Positions 32,768 to 42,918 of a stretch of DNA of 64,000 bases are shown piece by piece. Each line of letters starts with the position of its first letter. Positions within the stretch are counted from its first letter, which is position 1. Under the pieces are notes generated by a model, which saw only the letters and a list, made by a program, of their open reading frames with translations, did no database searches and was not told the DNA's origin. The position numbers and the translations under genes are program-made. The DNA comes from an uncultured Christensenellaceae bacterium (lineage in GTDB: Bacteria; Bacillota; Clostridia; Christensenellales; UBA3700): positions 1-64,000 of the forward strand of contig CALWHF010000010.1 of the NCBI GenBank assembly GCA_944380305.1, written 5' to 3'.

Positions 32768-33469
32768 ATGAAAGATCACGACAACGTAAAGATATTCGAT
32801 CACCCGCTGATAAGCCACAAGATAGCCTTTCTGCGCGACAGAAATACCGGCACAAAGGAATTCAGGGAGCTTGTCGAGGAGATCACGATGCTGATGACCT
32901 ACGAGGCTTTCAAGGACGCGCCGACGCGCGAGATAACGGTCGAGACTCCGCTCGAGAAATGCGTGCAGCGCATTGTTTCGGAAAGGAAGATAGCGATCGT
33001 TCCGATACTGCGCGCGGGGCTTGGCATGGTCAGCGGCGTGCAGAAGATATTTCCGCTCGCGAAAGTGGGGCACATAGGGCTGCAACGCAACGAGGAGACC
33101 AAAAAGCCTGAGGCGTATTACAGCAAGCTGCCCGAAGGGATAGCGGATATGCAGGTGACTCTGCTCGACCCGATGCTGGCTACGGGCGGCTCGGCAAACG
33201 CGGCGATAGAGCATCTGAGAGCTCACGGCGTAAAGAGCATAAAACTGATGTCGGTGATAGGTTCGCCCGAGGGCGTGGAAAAGGTCGCCGAGAAAAACCC
33301 CGACGTAAAGATTTATCTCGCCGCGCTAGACCGCGGGCTCAACGCGGACTGTTATATCCTTCCGGGGGCTGGGAGATGCGGGCGACAGACTGTTCGGCAC
33401 GAAGTAAAAGCCAATTGCGCCGTGTCGCGAAAGGCACGGCTTTTATACGTCCCTCGGGGCGGCGCGTAA
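32768..33469 (+). CDS. upp: Uracil phosphoribosyltransferase with C-terminal frameshift
   Basis: It converts uracil and PRPP to UMP for pyrimidine salvage. Residues 1-198 match UPRT along their length: KIFDHPLISHKIAFLRDRNT, IVPILRAGLGMVSG, the PRPP loop LDPMLATGGSANAAIEHL, and ALDRGLNADCYILPG. From there the frame leaves the family: a run of five G at 33364-33368 gives GAGRCGRQTVRHE and a foreign tail to 33469. With four G the reading becomes GLGDAGDRLFGTK followed by TAA at 33405-33407, which is the normal UPRT end and includes the uracil-binding residues. A hairpin just after 33407 fits the shorter end. Either a real mutation or a homopolymer error; the enzyme as written is probably inactive. 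Confidence 0.9.
   Translation: MKDHDNVKIFDHPLISHKIAFLRDRNTGTKEFRELVEEITMLMTYEAFKDAPTREITVETPLEKCVQRIVSERKIAIVPILRAGLGMVSGVQKIFPLAKVGHIGLQRNEETKKPEAYYSKLPEGIADMQVTLLDPMLATGGSANAAIEHLRAHGVKSIKLMSVIGSPEGVEKVAEKNPDVKIYLAALDRGLNADCYILPGAGRCGRQTVRHEVKANCAVSRKARLLYVPRGGA
33417..33448 (+). terminator. Hairpin after the expected upp stop
   Basis: GCCGTG, 10 bases, CACGGC, then TTTTATA, starting 10 bases after the stop codon of the unshifted upp frame. It supports 33407 as the ancestral end of the gene. Confidence 0.55.
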
Positions 33470-33490
33470 AGCGCGAAAGGAGAAATGCAA

Positions 33491-34894
33491 ATGAAATACG
33501 ATACCGTAATAATCGGCGCGGGTCCCGCGGGCATATTCACCGCGATAGAGATGATTCGCCACAACTACAAAGGCTCAATCCTGATAGTGGAAAAGGGCGT
33601 TGCGATAGAGAAACGCCGTTGCCCCAAGGCGAAGACGAACGTCTGCGTCAACTGCAAGCCGTACTGCCATATCACGACGGGCTTCAGCGGAGCGGGCGCG
33701 TTCTCGGACGGCAAGCTGTCGCTCAGCCACGAGGTAGGCGGTCAGCTGCCCGAACTGATAGGAGAGGACTATGCGCAGAAGATGATAGAGTATACGGATA
33801 AGATATATCTCGAATTCGGCGCGGATACGCACGTCGAAGGACTGGGTCAGGAAGAAGAGGTCAAGGAGATCAGAAAGCGCGCGATAAAGGCGGGACTCAA
33901 GCTGGTCGATTGTCCGATACGTCACCTCGGCACCGAAAAGGCGCAGCAGATATATTACGCGATAGAGCAATACCTTATCAAGAACGGAGTCGACATACTT
34001 TTCGGCTACCAGTGCGAAAACATAATCCTCGAGGGAGACAAGTGTTCGGGCGTAATCATAGACAACGGCAAGAAGACCGAAGAGGTGCGTGCGAAGAATA
34101 CGGTCATCGCCACGGGAAGGCGCGGAGCGGACTGGCTCGAGCACCTGTGTGCGGAACACAACATAATGCACCAGCCCGGCACGGTAGACATCGGCGTCAG
34201 GGTAGAGGTGCGCAACGAGGTCATGGAAAAGGTCAACCGTGTGCTGTACGAATCAAAGCTGATAGGCTATCCCAAGCCGTTCAAAAACAAGGTGCGCACT
34301 TTCTGTCAGAACCCGGGCGGTTTCGTCAGCCAGGAGAATTACGACAACGATCTCGCGGTCGTCAACGGGCACAGCTACAAAGAGCTGAAGTCGTCCAACA
34401 CGAACCTGGCGATACTTTGCTCGCACAATTTCTCCGAGCCGTTCAATCAGCCTATCGCGTACGCGCAGAAGATAGGCGAGCTGACCAACATGCTCGGCGC
34501 GGGACACATACTCGTGCAGAGGTACGGCGACATAATAGACGGCAAGAGGACGTGGCAGAAGGAGCTCGCGAGGAGCAACGTCAGACCCACTCTTCCCGAT
34601 GCGGTCGCGGGCGACATAACTGCGGCTATGCCATACCGCGCGATGATAAACATCATCAACTTCATACAGGCGGTGGACGAGGTAGTGCCTGGATTTGCGG
34701 CGGCGGAGACTTTGTTGTATTCGCCCGAGCTCAAGTTCTATTCCAACAAGGTCAAGATGGACGAGGACTTCAATACGAGTATAAAGGGACTGCATTGTCT
34801 CGGCGACAGCAGCGGCTGGACGAGAGGACTTATGATGGCGTCGGTCATGGGCGTGATCATGGGGCAGAAACTTTCAGAAAAGGAAAACGACTGA
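33491..34894 (+). CDS. FAD-dependent oxidoreductase (COG2509-like)
   Basis: A 467-residue flavoprotein. It starts with the dinucleotide-binding fold YDTVIIGAGPAGIFTAIEMI and has a second glycine motif region around NTVIATGRRGADWLEHLC. A cysteine cluster follows the first helix (CPKAKTNVCVNCKPYCHITT, then GFSGAGAFSDGKLSL), typical of the uncharacterised FAD-dependent dehydrogenase group COG2509. The C-terminus LHCLGDSSGWTRGLMMASVM closes the FAD site. Its substrate is not known. ATG 33491 lies 8 bases after AAAGGAG; the ATG at 33485 is too close to it. It may be transcribed with the sulfatase gene that follows after 24 bases. Confidence 0.85.
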   Translation: MKYDTVIIGAGPAGIFTAIEMIRHNYKGSILIVEKGVAIEKRRCPKAKTNVCVNCKPYCHITTGFSGAGAFSDGKLSLSHEVGGQLPELIGEDYAQKMIEYTDKIYLEFGADTHVEGLGQEEEVKEIRKRAIKAGLKLVDCPIRHLGTEKAQQIYYAIEQYLIKNGVDILFGYQCENIILEGDKCSGVIIDNGKKTEEVRAKNTVIATGRRGADWLEHLCAEHNIMHQPGTVDIGVRVEVRNEVMEKVNRVLYESKLIGYPKPFKNKVRTFCQNPGGFVSQENYDNDLAVVNGHSYKELKSSNTNLAILCSHNFSEPFNQPIAYAQKIGELTNMLGAGHILVQRYGDIIDGKRTWQKELARSNVRPTLPDAVAGDITAAMPYRAMINIINFIQAVDEVVPGFAAAETLLYSPELKFYSNKVKMDEDFNTSIKGLHCLGDSSGWTRGLMMASVMGVIMGQKLSEKEND

Positions 34895-34918
34895 AAAGTC
34901 TACGGGTAAGGGAAGAAG

Positions 34919-36202
34919 ATGAGCAGAAAACCCGATATAATCTTTATATTCAGCGATCAGCAGAGAGCGGACACGATAAACGCGGAGGTCACGCCCAATC
35001 TGACGGAATTTGCAAAAGAAGGCGACTCGTTCGACTTCGCTTATACTTGTCAACCCGTGTGCGGACCTGCGCGCGCGTGTTTGCAAACGGGGCAGTATCC
35101 CAATAAGAACGGCTGCATTACCAACGGCGTGCCTATGAAAAAAGAGGGGGTACACCTTGCCGACGCGTTCAATGCGGGCGGATACGACACCGCTTATATA
35201 GGGAAATGGCATCTTGCGTCCAAGGGACTGGAGTACAGAAACAAAGGCGTGCCCGAAGATCTGCGCGGCGGATACAAATACTGGCTTGCCGCCGATCTTC
35301 TGGAGTTTTCGTCGAGCGGCAGCGGCGGAAAGCTGTGGGACAACGACTGCAAAGAGGTGCGTTTCGACGGGATCAGGGCAGAGAAGATGACCGACTACGC
35401 GATAGACTATATCACGTCGCCGCACGAAAAGCCGTATTTTCTGTTTTTGTCCTATCTCGAGCCTCATCACCAGAACACGTCGGGCAGATTCGAGTGTCCC
35501 GCGGGGACGGCGGCGAAATTCAGAAAAATGCCCTATCCCGAGGACATAAAAGGACTTGTCGGGGATCACGTCGTGCATTATCCGTCGTATCTCGCGTGTT
35601 GCGAAGAACTCGACAAGTGCGTCGCGCGTATAGTCGACGAACTGAAGAAAAACGGGAAGTACGACGATACTCTGATAATATACACGTCCGATCACGGCTG
35701 TCATTTCAGGACGCGAAATCTCGAATACAAGCGGTCGTGTCACAGCGGGTCGACGCATATCCCTCTCGTGATGTTCGGCGGTGCGTACGCAAAGGACAAA
35801 GGCAACGTTGGGAGGCTCGTGTCACTGATAGACTTGCCGCCTACGGTGCTGACCGCGGCGGGGATACCCGTGCCCGAGACTTTCGACGGCATAGCGATGC
35901 AGTCGGGGGAAGAACGCGACTGCGTATTCGTACATATCAGCGAGAGCGGCAACGGCAGATGCGTGATAACGCACAGATACGTTTACAGCGTGACGTCGGG
36001 GCAGAATTACGATACGAACGTTTACAAGGACGATTATCTCTACGATAAAGAAAACGACAGGGGAGAGCGCAAGAACCTGATAAACTCGCCCGAATATGTC
36101 GAGGTCAAGCAGAAGATGCGGGAACTTCTGACGAGAGAGATGGTAAAGGCGGGAGAACCAGCCCCCGTATTCAGAAGGAGAATATTCAAGAAGAATATCT
36201 GA
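34919..36202 (+). CDS. Type I sulfatase (formylglycine-dependent)
   Basis: A 427-residue member of the alkaline-phosphatase/sulfatase superfamily. The N-terminus has the metal motif IIFIFSDQQRADT. The modification site CGPARACLQTG fits C-x-P-x-R, in which the Cys is converted to formylglycine, so it is a Cys-type sulfatase that depends on an anaerobic maturase (anSME) not seen in the window. Further motifs are GKWHLASKG and IIYTSDHGCHF. No signal peptide is visible, so it acts in the cytoplasm, probably on sulfated sugars taken up from outside or on phosphonate or choline-type esters. The substrate cannot be told. Confidence 0.88.
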   Translation: MSRKPDIIFIFSDQQRADTINAEVTPNLTEFAKEGDSFDFAYTCQPVCGPARACLQTGQYPNKNGCITNGVPMKKEGVHLADAFNAGGYDTAYIGKWHLASKGLEYRNKGVPEDLRGGYKYWLAADLLEFSSSGSGGKLWDNDCKEVRFDGIRAEKMTDYAIDYITSPHEKPYFLFLSYLEPHHQNTSGRFECPAGTAAKFRKMPYPEDIKGLVGDHVVHYPSYLACCEELDKCVARIVDELKKNGKYDDTLIIYTSDHGCHFRTRNLEYKRSCHSGSTHIPLVMFGGAYAKDKGNVGRLVSLIDLPPTVLTAAGIPVPETFDGIAMQSGEERDCVFVHISESGNGRCVITHRYVYSVTSGQNYDTNVYKDDYLYDKENDRGERKNLINSPEYVEVKQKMRELLTREMVKAGEPAPVFRRRIFKKNI

Positions 36203-36291
36203 GAAGAGACGCTCGGCTGACTGAAACCAGAAAAATCAAAAAGAGATTCGAAAGGCAATTCCGAAATACGGTTCAATCAATGTACAAAGAT

Positions 36292-36333
36292 GCGCCGCAA
36301 AAGCGAAAACCTTTTGCGGCGCGCAGTATTTTG
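36292..36333 (+). terminator. Strong hairpin after the sulfatase gene
   Basis: GCGCCGCAAAAG, loop CGAAAAC, CTTTTGCGGCGC, then GCAGTATTTTGTTT. A second hairpin AAAGATCTC/GAGATCTTT at 36511-36540 lies just before the end of serS and may serve both strands. Nothing else is visible in 36203-36550. Confidence 0.65.
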
Positions 36334-36550
36334 TTTGATATGTATCCGTTTTTTCGGGTGATCCGCACGTTTGGCGCGTTATTCGCCTTTGTGGAATATC
36401 CAGTACCAGACCTCGAATACGAGCGCGAATGCGACAGTAGCCGTCTTGTCGAGTACGGAGAGCGAATATTTTGCCGTATGGCGAACGGGTCGCGTGTCGT
36501 CTTATTACGGAAAGATCTCTGAAAAACGTCGGAGATCTTTTGCTTTTGGA

Positions 36551-37831
36551 TTACTTTCCGATGACTTCTTTGCCGCCCATATAAGGTCTCAGAGCGACTG
36601 GGATACGCACGCTGCCGTCCTCGTTCAGATTGTTCTCGAGGAAAGCTATCAGCATGCGCGGAGGAGCGACGACGGTATTGTTCAGCGTATGCGCGAAGTA
36701 ATTGCCGCTCGCGCCCTTTATGCGGATGCCGAGGCGTCTCGCCTGAGCGTCGCCGAGGTTGGAGCAACTGCCGACCTCGAAGTACTTTTTCTGACGCGGA
36801 GACCACGCTTCGACGTCGAGGCTCTTGACCTTGAGGTCCGCGAGGTCGCCAGAGCAGCACTCGAGAGTGCGTACGGGGATGTCAAGGGTGCGGAAGAAGT
36901 CCACGGTGTTGGTATAAAGTTTTACGAACCACTCGGGGCTTTCTTCGGGTTTGCAGATGACGATCATCTCCTGTTTCTCGAACTGGTGGATGCGGTAGAC
37001 GCCGCGCTCTTCGATGCCGTGTGCGCCGACCTCTTTGCGGAAACATGGAGAGTAGCTCGTCAGCGTTTTGGGCAGCGAGTTCTCGGGCAGGATGGTATTC
37101 ATGAATCTGCCTATCATCGAGTGTTCGCTGGTGCCGATCAGGTAGAGGTCTTCGCCTTCTATCTTGTACATCATGTTTTCCATTTCGGCAAAGCTCATGA
37201 CGCCCGTGACGACTTCGGAGCGGATCATGAACGGCGGGATGCAGTAGGTGAAACCGCGGTCGATCATGAAGTCGCGCGCGTAGGAGAGGATCGCGCTGTG
37301 CAGGCGGGCGATGTCGCCGGTCAGGTAGTAGAAACCGTTGCCGCTGGTACGACGCGCGCTGTCGAGGTCGATGCCGTCGAGTTTCTCCATTATGTCGACG
37401 TGATAGGGGATCTCGAAGGGCGGGACGTACGGGTCGCCGAAGCGTTCGACTTCGACGTTTTCGCTGTCGTCCTTGCCGATAGGCACGCTGTCGTCGATGA
37501 TGTTGGGGATGACGAGCATGCGTTTTCTTATCTCTTCCTGCAGGACTTCTTCGCGTTTTTCGAGCGCGAGGAGCTCAGCCGCTATTTCGGCGACCTGTTT
37601 TTTGGCATCTTCCGCAGCCTGCTTGTCGCCTTTTGCCATAAAGCCGCCTATCTGTTTGCTGACGGCGTTGCGCTGACCGCGCAGATAGTCGCCGCGCGTC
37701 TTTGCCTCTCTGAATTCTTTATCGAAAGCCTCGACTTCGTCGACGAGCACCAGTTTTTCGTCCTGGAACTTCTTTTTGATGTTGTCCTTTACGAGCTGAG
37801 GATTGGTTCTGATGAGTTTTATGTCTATCAT
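36551..37831 (-). CDS. serS: Serine-tRNA ligase
   Basis: A 426-residue class II aminoacyl-tRNA synthetase. Residues 1-105 form the long antiparallel coiled coil that reads the tRNA-Ser variable arm. The catalytic core has motif 2 (TSYSPCFRKEVGAHGIEERG, then VYRIHQFEKQEMI) and motif 3 (NNTVVAPPRMLIAFLENNLN). Length is standard. AAGGAG lies 8 bases before the start on the minus strand. It follows leuS after 10 bases, so the two synthetases share a transcript. Confidence 0.97.
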   Translation of the reverse strand: MIDIKLIRTNPQLVKDNIKKKFQDEKLVLVDEVEAFDKEFREAKTRGDYLRGQRNAVSKQIGGFMAKGDKQAAEDAKKQVAEIAAELLALEKREEVLQEEIRKRMLVIPNIIDDSVPIGKDDSENVEVERFGDPYVPPFEIPYHVDIMEKLDGIDLDSARRTSGNGFYYLTGDIARLHSAILSYARDFMIDRGFTYCIPPFMIRSEVVTGVMSFAEMENMMYKIEGEDLYLIGTSEHSMIGRFMNTILPENSLPKTLTSYSPCFRKEVGAHGIEERGVYRIHQFEKQEMIVICKPEESPEWFVKLYTNTVDFFRTLDIPVRTLECCSGDLADLKVKSLDVEAWSPRQKKYFEVGSCSNLGDAQARRLGIRIKGASGNYFAHTLNNTVVAPPRMLIAFLENNLNEDGSVRIPVALRPYMGGKEVIGK

Positions 37832-37841
37832 ATATATCTCC

Positions 37842-40274
37842 TTATTTTACGACGATATTGACGAGACGTTTGGGTATAACGATGACTTTGACGACGTTCA
37901 TGTTGCCGACTGCCTGTTTTACCTGAGCGTTTGCAAGCGCGGTCTCTTTTATGGTGTTTTCGTCCGCATCGACGGGCACGACGATCTTGGCTTTCATGCG
38001 GCTGTTGACCTGCACGGCGAGCTCGTATTCGTCGAGCACGAGTGCTTTTTGATCGCACGTCGGGTAAGAGCGGTTGAACACGCTGCCTTTATGTCCGAGC
38101 ATTTCGTTCAGCTCTTCGGAGAAGTGAGGAGCGAACGGAGCCATCATCAGCACGAGGTCTTCTATGCAGTCGCGGGTGAATTTCGCGTTTGAGTCTTTGG
38201 TGTTGTCGAGATACTTGTAGGTTGCGTTGACGAACTCCATCAGACGCGCTATCGCTGTGTTGAACGAGAATTGTTTGGTATCGTCGGTCACGCGCCTTAT
38301 CGTATTGTGGCGCACGAAATTCAGGGACTTTTCAGCCTCTCCGAACGCGCCGTCCTTATCTCCCAGGTCGATACTGCGTTTGACGAGACGCTCGACGCGC
38401 TCCATGAACTTGACGATGGACTCGAGCCCGTTGCTGTTCCACGGACCGCCCTCGACGTACGAGAAACCGAACATCAGGTAGAGCCTGAACGCATCGGAAC
38501 CGTATTTGCTGACGTAGTCGTCGGGGGATACGACGTTGCCGCGCGACTTGCTCATCTTGAACCCGTCGGGTCCGAGAATGGTTCCCTGGTGTACAAGCGA
38601 CGTGAACGGTTCGTCGAATTTGAGGTATCCGAGGTCTCTGAGAGCCTTGGTGAAGAAACGCGCGTAGAGCAGGTGCATGCACGCGTGTTCCGCACCGCCG
38701 ATGTATTTGTCGACGGGGAGCATCTTGTTGATTATTTCGGGGTCGAACGCCATCTTGTCGTTTTTGGCGTCGGGGTAGCGCAGGAAGTACCAGCTCGAGC
38801 AGACGAAAGTATCAAGGGTGTCGGGGTCTCTTCTCGCGGGTCTGCCGCAGATCGGGCAAACGGTATTCATATATTCCTCGCACTTGAGGAGCGGGGATTT
38901 GCCGTCGGGCTTGAAATCCACGTTGTAGGGGAGCTTGACGGGAAGGTCGCTTTCGGGGACGGGCACTTCGCCGCAGTGCGGGCAGTGGATTATCGGGATA
39001 GGGCAGCCCCAGTAACGCTGACGCGAGATAAGCCAGTCGCGCAGGCGGTAGTTGGTCTTGAGCTGACCGTGACCCGTTTTTGCGAGCCATTCGACGACTT
39101 TGGTTTTGCCTTCCTCGGTCGTGAGACCGTCGAACTGACCGCTGTTGACCATGACGCCGTAGTCGCAGAACGGGAGGGAGTCGTCCGAGCCGTCCTTCGA
39201 GCGGATGACGCGTCTTATCAGCAGGTCGTATTTTTTAGCGAAGTCGTAGTCTCTTTCGTCGTGAGCGGCGACGCCCATGACCGCGCCCGTACCGTAGGAA
39301 TACAGGACGTAGTCGCCTATCCATATAGGCACTCTCTCGCCATTCGCGGGGTTGATGCAGTACGAGCCCGTAAACGCGCCCGTCTTTTCTCTCGACGTGG
39401 AGAGACGTTCTATCTCCGAGCTCTTCGCGCACGCCTCTTTATATGCCTCTACGGCGGCTTTGCACTCCGGCGTGGTCAGCTTGTCGACGAGCGGATGCTC
39501 GGGAGCGAGGACGACGTAGGAGACGCCGAAAATGGTGTCGGCGCGAGTAGTGAATACCTTGAAGGATTCGCCGTTTTCGCAGTCGAAGGTGATCTCTCCG
39601 CCCGTAGATTTGCCGATCCAGTTTTTCTGCATCAGTTTCGTCTTTTCGGGCCAGTCGAGTTTGTCGAGATCGCGGAGAAGTTCTTCGGCGTAATCGGTTA
39701 TTTTGAAGAACCATTGCGTCAGGTTCTTGCGTACGACCGTCGTGCCGCAACGCTCGCACGCGCCGTCCACGACCTGTTCGTTTGCGAGCACGGTATTGCA
39801 GTTGGGGCACCAGTTTACGGGAGCCTCTTTGCGGTATGCGAGCCCTTTCTTGTAGAACTGCAGGAATATCCACTGCGTCCACTTATAGTAGTCGGGCATA
39901 CAGGTCTTGATCTCGTAATCCCAGTCGAAAGATGCGCCCATTGCCTTGAGCTGCTGTTCCATCGTCGCGATGTTTTTGAGAGTGCTGTCCTGCGGGTGGA
40001 TGCCCGTCTTGATTGCGTAGTTTTCGGCAGGCAGACCGAAGGCGTCGAAGCCCATCGGCTGGAAGACCTCGTAGCCGTTCATGCGCATAAAGCGTGCGTA
40101 ACTGTCCGAGGGACCGAAGTTATACCAGTGCCCGACGTGAAGTTTCGCACCCGAAGGGTAGGAGAACATCTCGAGGACATAATATTTCTTGTCCATTCTG
40201 GACTTGTCGAAACTGTACAGTTTTTCGTCTTCCCAGCGTTTTTGCCACTTCTTTTCTATTGCTAAAAAATCCAT
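37842..40274 (-). CDS. leuS: Leucine-tRNA ligase
   Basis: An 810-residue class I synthetase. The HIGH motif appears as HVGHWYN and the KMSKS motif as [13 protein letters not shown]. The zinc-binding [20 protein letters not shown], then RCG, and the editing (CP1) domain with [20 protein letters not shown] are present. It is of the bacterial LeuRS type. ATG 40274 is chosen because GGAG lies 6-7 bases upstream and the conserved start [14 protein letters not shown] follows; the longer frame to 40385 has no signals. I looked for a T-box leader before it and found none. Confidence 0.97.
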   Translation of the reverse strand: MDFLAIEKKWQKRWEDEKLYSFDKSRMDKKYYVLEMFSYPSGAKLHVGHWYNFGPSDSYARFMRMNGYEVFQPMGFDAFGLPAENYAIKTGIHPQDSTLKNIATMEQQLKAMGASFDWDYEIKTCMPDYYKWTQWIFLQFYKKGLAYRKEAPVNWCPNCNTVLANEQVVDGACERCGTTVVRKNLTQWFFKITDYAEELLRDLDKLDWPEKTKLMQKNWIGKSTGGEITFDCENGESFKVFTTRADTIFGVSYVVLAPEHPLVDKLTTPECKAAVEAYKEACAKSSEIERLSTSREKTGAFTGSYCINPANGERVPIWIGDYVLYSYGTGAVMGVAAHDERDYDFAKKYDLLIRRVIRSKDGSDDSLPFCDYGVMVNSGQFDGLTTEEGKTKVVEWLAKTGHGQLKTNYRLRDWLISRQRYWGCPIPIIHCPHCGEVPVPESDLPVKLPYNVDFKPDGKSPLLKCEEYMNTVCPICGRPARRDPDTLDTFVCSSWYFLRYPDAKNDKMAFDPEIINKMLPVDKYIGGAEHACMHLLYARFFTKALRDLGYLKFDEPFTSLVHQGTILGPDGFKMSKSRGNVVSPDDYVSKYGSDAFRLYLMFGFSYVEGGPWNSNGLESIVKFMERVERLVKRSIDLGDKDGAFGEAEKSLNFVRHNTIRRVTDDTKQFSFNTAIARLMEFVNATYKYLDNTKDSNAKFTRDCIEDLVLMMAPFAPHFSEELNEMLGHKGSVFNRSYPTCDQKALVLDEYELAVQVNSRMKAKIVVPVDADENTIKETALANAQVKQAVGNMNVVKVIVIPKRLVNIVVK

Positions 40275-40539
40275 ATTAACTCCGTCAGCGGTCTGACCGC
40301 CGATTATCGTGCGAATATATAGATATATTATAAAACAATAGCATATTTTTGTAAAGTGAATAAAATAAAATGCGCTCGCGCGCAAATGGAAGAAGAACGC
40401 GACGTAAAGTAAAGTGCGGCAAAACCGCGACTATGACGAAGAGAGGGGAGAAGTCGGAAAGGAAAAGATAGGGTGAAGGGAATACGTCAAGCGTGCGAAT
40501 AATCAGTGACGGAAAGACTGTCTGCACGGACTGCGGGCG
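40275..40539. other. Gene-free stretch before leuS
   Basis: It contains the leuS promoter and a short dyad (GCGGTCTGACCGC near 40293-40306). No T-box specifier stem, GGUGGnACCGCG-type antiterminator or reading frame with start signals is visible. Confidence 0.5.
40327..40355 (-). promoter_or_regulatory. Promoter of leuS-serS
   Basis: Minus strand: TTTACA (40350-40355), 17 bases, TATAAT (40327-40332). Confidence 0.75.
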
Positions 40540-40569
40540 CAAAAAAGAGGAGCTCTCGCGAGCTCCTCA
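40540..40569 (-). terminator. Terminator of the large lipoprotein gene
   Basis: Minus strand: GAGGAGCT, loop CGCGAG, AGCTCCTC, then six T, about 30 bases after the stop codon at 40600. Confidence 0.9.
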
Positions 40570-40599
40570 GTGTTTCAGATCTTAAGATCCTGTTAGCAA

Positions 40600-42846
40600 T
40601 TACTTGCTGAGCTTCCAGCCGACGGTGTCGCTGAACAGGGAACCGGTGGGCTCCATGTTCTTGTCAAGCACGACGGGGGAGGTGCTTGCGCAGCCGTAGC
40701 CGAGGGTCTTGAGGTCGAATGAGATGTAAACGTCGATCGCGTCGGTTTTGTTCTTGTTCTGATCGACGCTGACTTCAGCCTTGAAGAGGTTGTCTTTGCC
40801 GCCGATCTGAGCAGATGCGGTGATAGAAGTGACCACTTCGCCGTTGTTGTAGTTGGATACGAACGGAACGTCATTGCCGTCCTTATCGGTGTTGGTCTTG
40901 ACATAAACGCCCGTGACCTTGTCGGCATCGGTAGCGTCGTCCTTGATCAAACCCGCGACGAGATCGAAGGTAAGCTTTCCGCCGTTGATCTCATAATCGC
41001 CGCCCTTGTCGGATGCAGTGATGGTGCCGTTCTCGGTGTCGATATTGACGCAAGCTTTGATCTTGTCGATGACTTCCATGATCGTGTCGATGACGGAAGG
41101 CTCGGTGGTGGTGGACTCTTCAGCGAGAGCGAGACCGGCAGCCGCAGCGGGAGCAACGGTCGTAGCGGTGTAGCCCTCGGGCATACCCTTATAGATGAAG
41201 CTTGCGAGAACGGGCTTGATCGCGTTCAGCAATGCGCTTACGCCGAGGTTGTCGTTTTCAATAGAGGAGATCATGTTGGAGATGCTGGAGTCGAGCTTTA
41301 CGCCGAACGTGTCGAGCAGAGAAGTAAGAGCAGCGAGCTTGATCGCGAGTCTGCCGCTGGTCCAGTTGCCGTTCTCGTACTTGATAGCCTCTTTGAGGTT
41401 GATCAGCAGCACGTCGCTGGAATCCGCAGTGTTCTCCATCTTGAGGTAGAGGCTGTTGATAGCGGGGAGAATAGCGGTGAGAGCGTCGGTGTCGCTGGTG
41501 GTCTCGTTCTTGAAGATGCCTGCGCCGCTGAGGTAGAACCAGTCGGTGTACTTGACCGCGCCGTTCTCTTCGTAGTATTCACCGTTATCGTTCACATAGT
41601 AAACTCTCTTGGTGAAGGTAGCGTCAGCGATCTTGGAGAGATCGACGTCTGCGGAGAGGGTCACGTCGTAGGTCTTAGCGCTGTCAGCGTCTTTGCCGAG
41701 TTTGACTGCGGCTTCGAAAGCGACGTTGAGCACGCCGATATTGTTCCAGTCGTTAGCTTCGATGACTTCAAGCGCGTTGGTTTCAACGTTGGTGAAAGCC
41801 TCGTCGTTGGTGAGGACCTGGAAGCCGAGCGTAGCGGATACGTTGGTATCGGGGAACGCATCGAGCTTGATGGGATCGCCGGTAACGACGGGGATGGTGA
41901 TCTCCTGACCGGTAATGTCGAGACCGAGACCGATGCTGTCGAACTTGCTGTTGACGTAGTTGCCCGTCAGGACGAGAGATACGTCGGGAAGGATCTCGTA
42001 CAGAGCAGCGGTGCTGGTGATGTTGATGTTCTGATCCTGGAGGATGTCGCCGAGGTCAACGCCGATAGCAGCTTCTTCACCGAAGAACAAAGCGTCTACG
42101 ACACCGATAAGGTCGCCTTCGGGATTGAACAGTTCTTTGATGTTGAGCGAGAAGGTCTTGTTGCCGTTGCTCTCGGTGTAGTCGATGTCGACCATGCTCG
42201 CGATCATGCCTATGTAGCTGCTTGCCATGTCGACTACGGAGATGTCAAGGGTATCGTTGGTAGGAACGTTAGCGTTGACATTGTATCTCTCAAGGACGTT
42301 AGCGAGCGTGAGCGCGCTGATCTTGAGGTTCTGATCCTTGGTCTTGAGATAGACGTACTGATATTCGTCAGCTTCGCCGTTTACATACCAGAGACCGAAC
42401 TCCTGCGTGCCGTTGACGGATACGGTGAAACCGAAACCGTTGTTTGCATATCCGGTGCCGCCGCTTGCCTCGTTGAGAAGGTCGAGAGAAAGGTCGAGGT
42501 CTACTCTGACGGTAGTGTCGTTGACCTTTACTTCAACATACGCATCGGTACCGAGGTTGCCGACGTTTTCGACTTTAGCGAGTTCAGCTACAGCGTCGTC
42601 AACAACGCCGAGGAGAGCTTCGACAGCGGTGGTGTCGACTTCTTCTTCGACTTCGACTTCTTCGCCGCAGATGTCGCACAAGCCGTCGCCGTCATTATCG
42701 ACGTGTTCGGTGCAAGGCTTTCCGGTGTTATCGCCGTTACCGCCATTATCGTTATCCGTGGGATCGCAAGCGATAAAGAAGGCGGAAACCATTGCAACGA
42801 TCAAAGCGACAATGAGCAACTTGGCCCAAATGTTTTTCTTTGTCAT
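40600..42846 (-). CDS. Large lipoprotein of unknown function with CxxC/DxDGD motif
   Basis: A 748-residue lipoprotein with lipobox FFIAC (Cys27). A short linker of Asp, Asn and Gly is followed by CTEHVDNDGDGLCDICGEEV, a motif often seen at the N-terminus of clostridial surface proteins, with a possible calcium loop (DNDGDG) between two Cys pairs. The remaining ~650 residues are beta-rich with repeated ideas such as YVNGEADEYQYVYLKTKD and VLTGNYVNSKFDSIGLGLDI and no family I recognise; LPTLV-type sorting signals are absent. AGGAGG lies 12 bases before ATG 42846. Codon usage matches the neighbours. It is preceded by a near-consensus promoter, so it is probably abundant. Confidence 0.85.
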   Translation of the reverse strand: MTKKNIWAKLLIVALIVAMVSAFFIACDPTDNDNGGNGDNTGKPCTEHVDNDGDGLCDICGEEVEVEEEVDTTAVEALLGVVDDAVAELAKVENVGNLGTDAYVEVKVNDTTVRVDLDLSLDLLNEASGGTGYANNGFGFTVSVNGTQEFGLWYVNGEADEYQYVYLKTKDQNLKISALTLANVLERYNVNANVPTNDTLDISVVDMASSYIGMIASMVDIDYTESNGNKTFSLNIKELFNPEGDLIGVVDALFFGEEAAIGVDLGDILQDQNINITSTAALYEILPDVSLVLTGNYVNSKFDSIGLGLDITGQEITIPVVTGDPIKLDAFPDTNVSATLGFQVLTNDEAFTNVETNALEVIEANDWNNIGVLNVAFEAAVKLGKDADSAKTYDVTLSADVDLSKIADATFTKRVYYVNDNGEYYEENGAVKYTDWFYLSGAGIFKNETTSDTDALTAILPAINSLYLKMENTADSSDVLLINLKEAIKYENGNWTSGRLAIKLAALTSLLDTFGVKLDSSISNMISSIENDNLGVSALLNAIKPVLASFIYKGMPEGYTATTVAPAAAAGLALAEESTTTEPSVIDTIMEVIDKIKACVNIDTENGTITASDKGGDYEINGGKLTFDLVAGLIKDDATDADKVTGVYVKTNTDKDGNDVPFVSNYNNGEVVTSITASAQIGGKDNLFKAEVSVDQNKNKTDAIDVYISFDLKTLGYGCASTSPVVLDKNMEPTGSLFSDTVGWKLSK

Positions 42847-42889
42847 AATTTGATAACCTCCTAAGTTATGCATATTTTTTTGTAGTTTA

Positions 42890-42918
42890 ATTATACAAAA
42901 GCGTGTATTCAAAGTCAA
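42890..42918 (-). promoter_or_regulatory. Promoter of the large lipoprotein
   Basis: Minus strand: TTGACT (42913-42918), 17 bases, TATAAT (42890-42895). Confidence 0.85.

Noticed and set aside
40275..40539. T-box leader before leuS
   Set aside because: Two synthetase genes in an operon made this likely, but no T-box sequence, specifier stem or antiterminator is visible on the minus strand.
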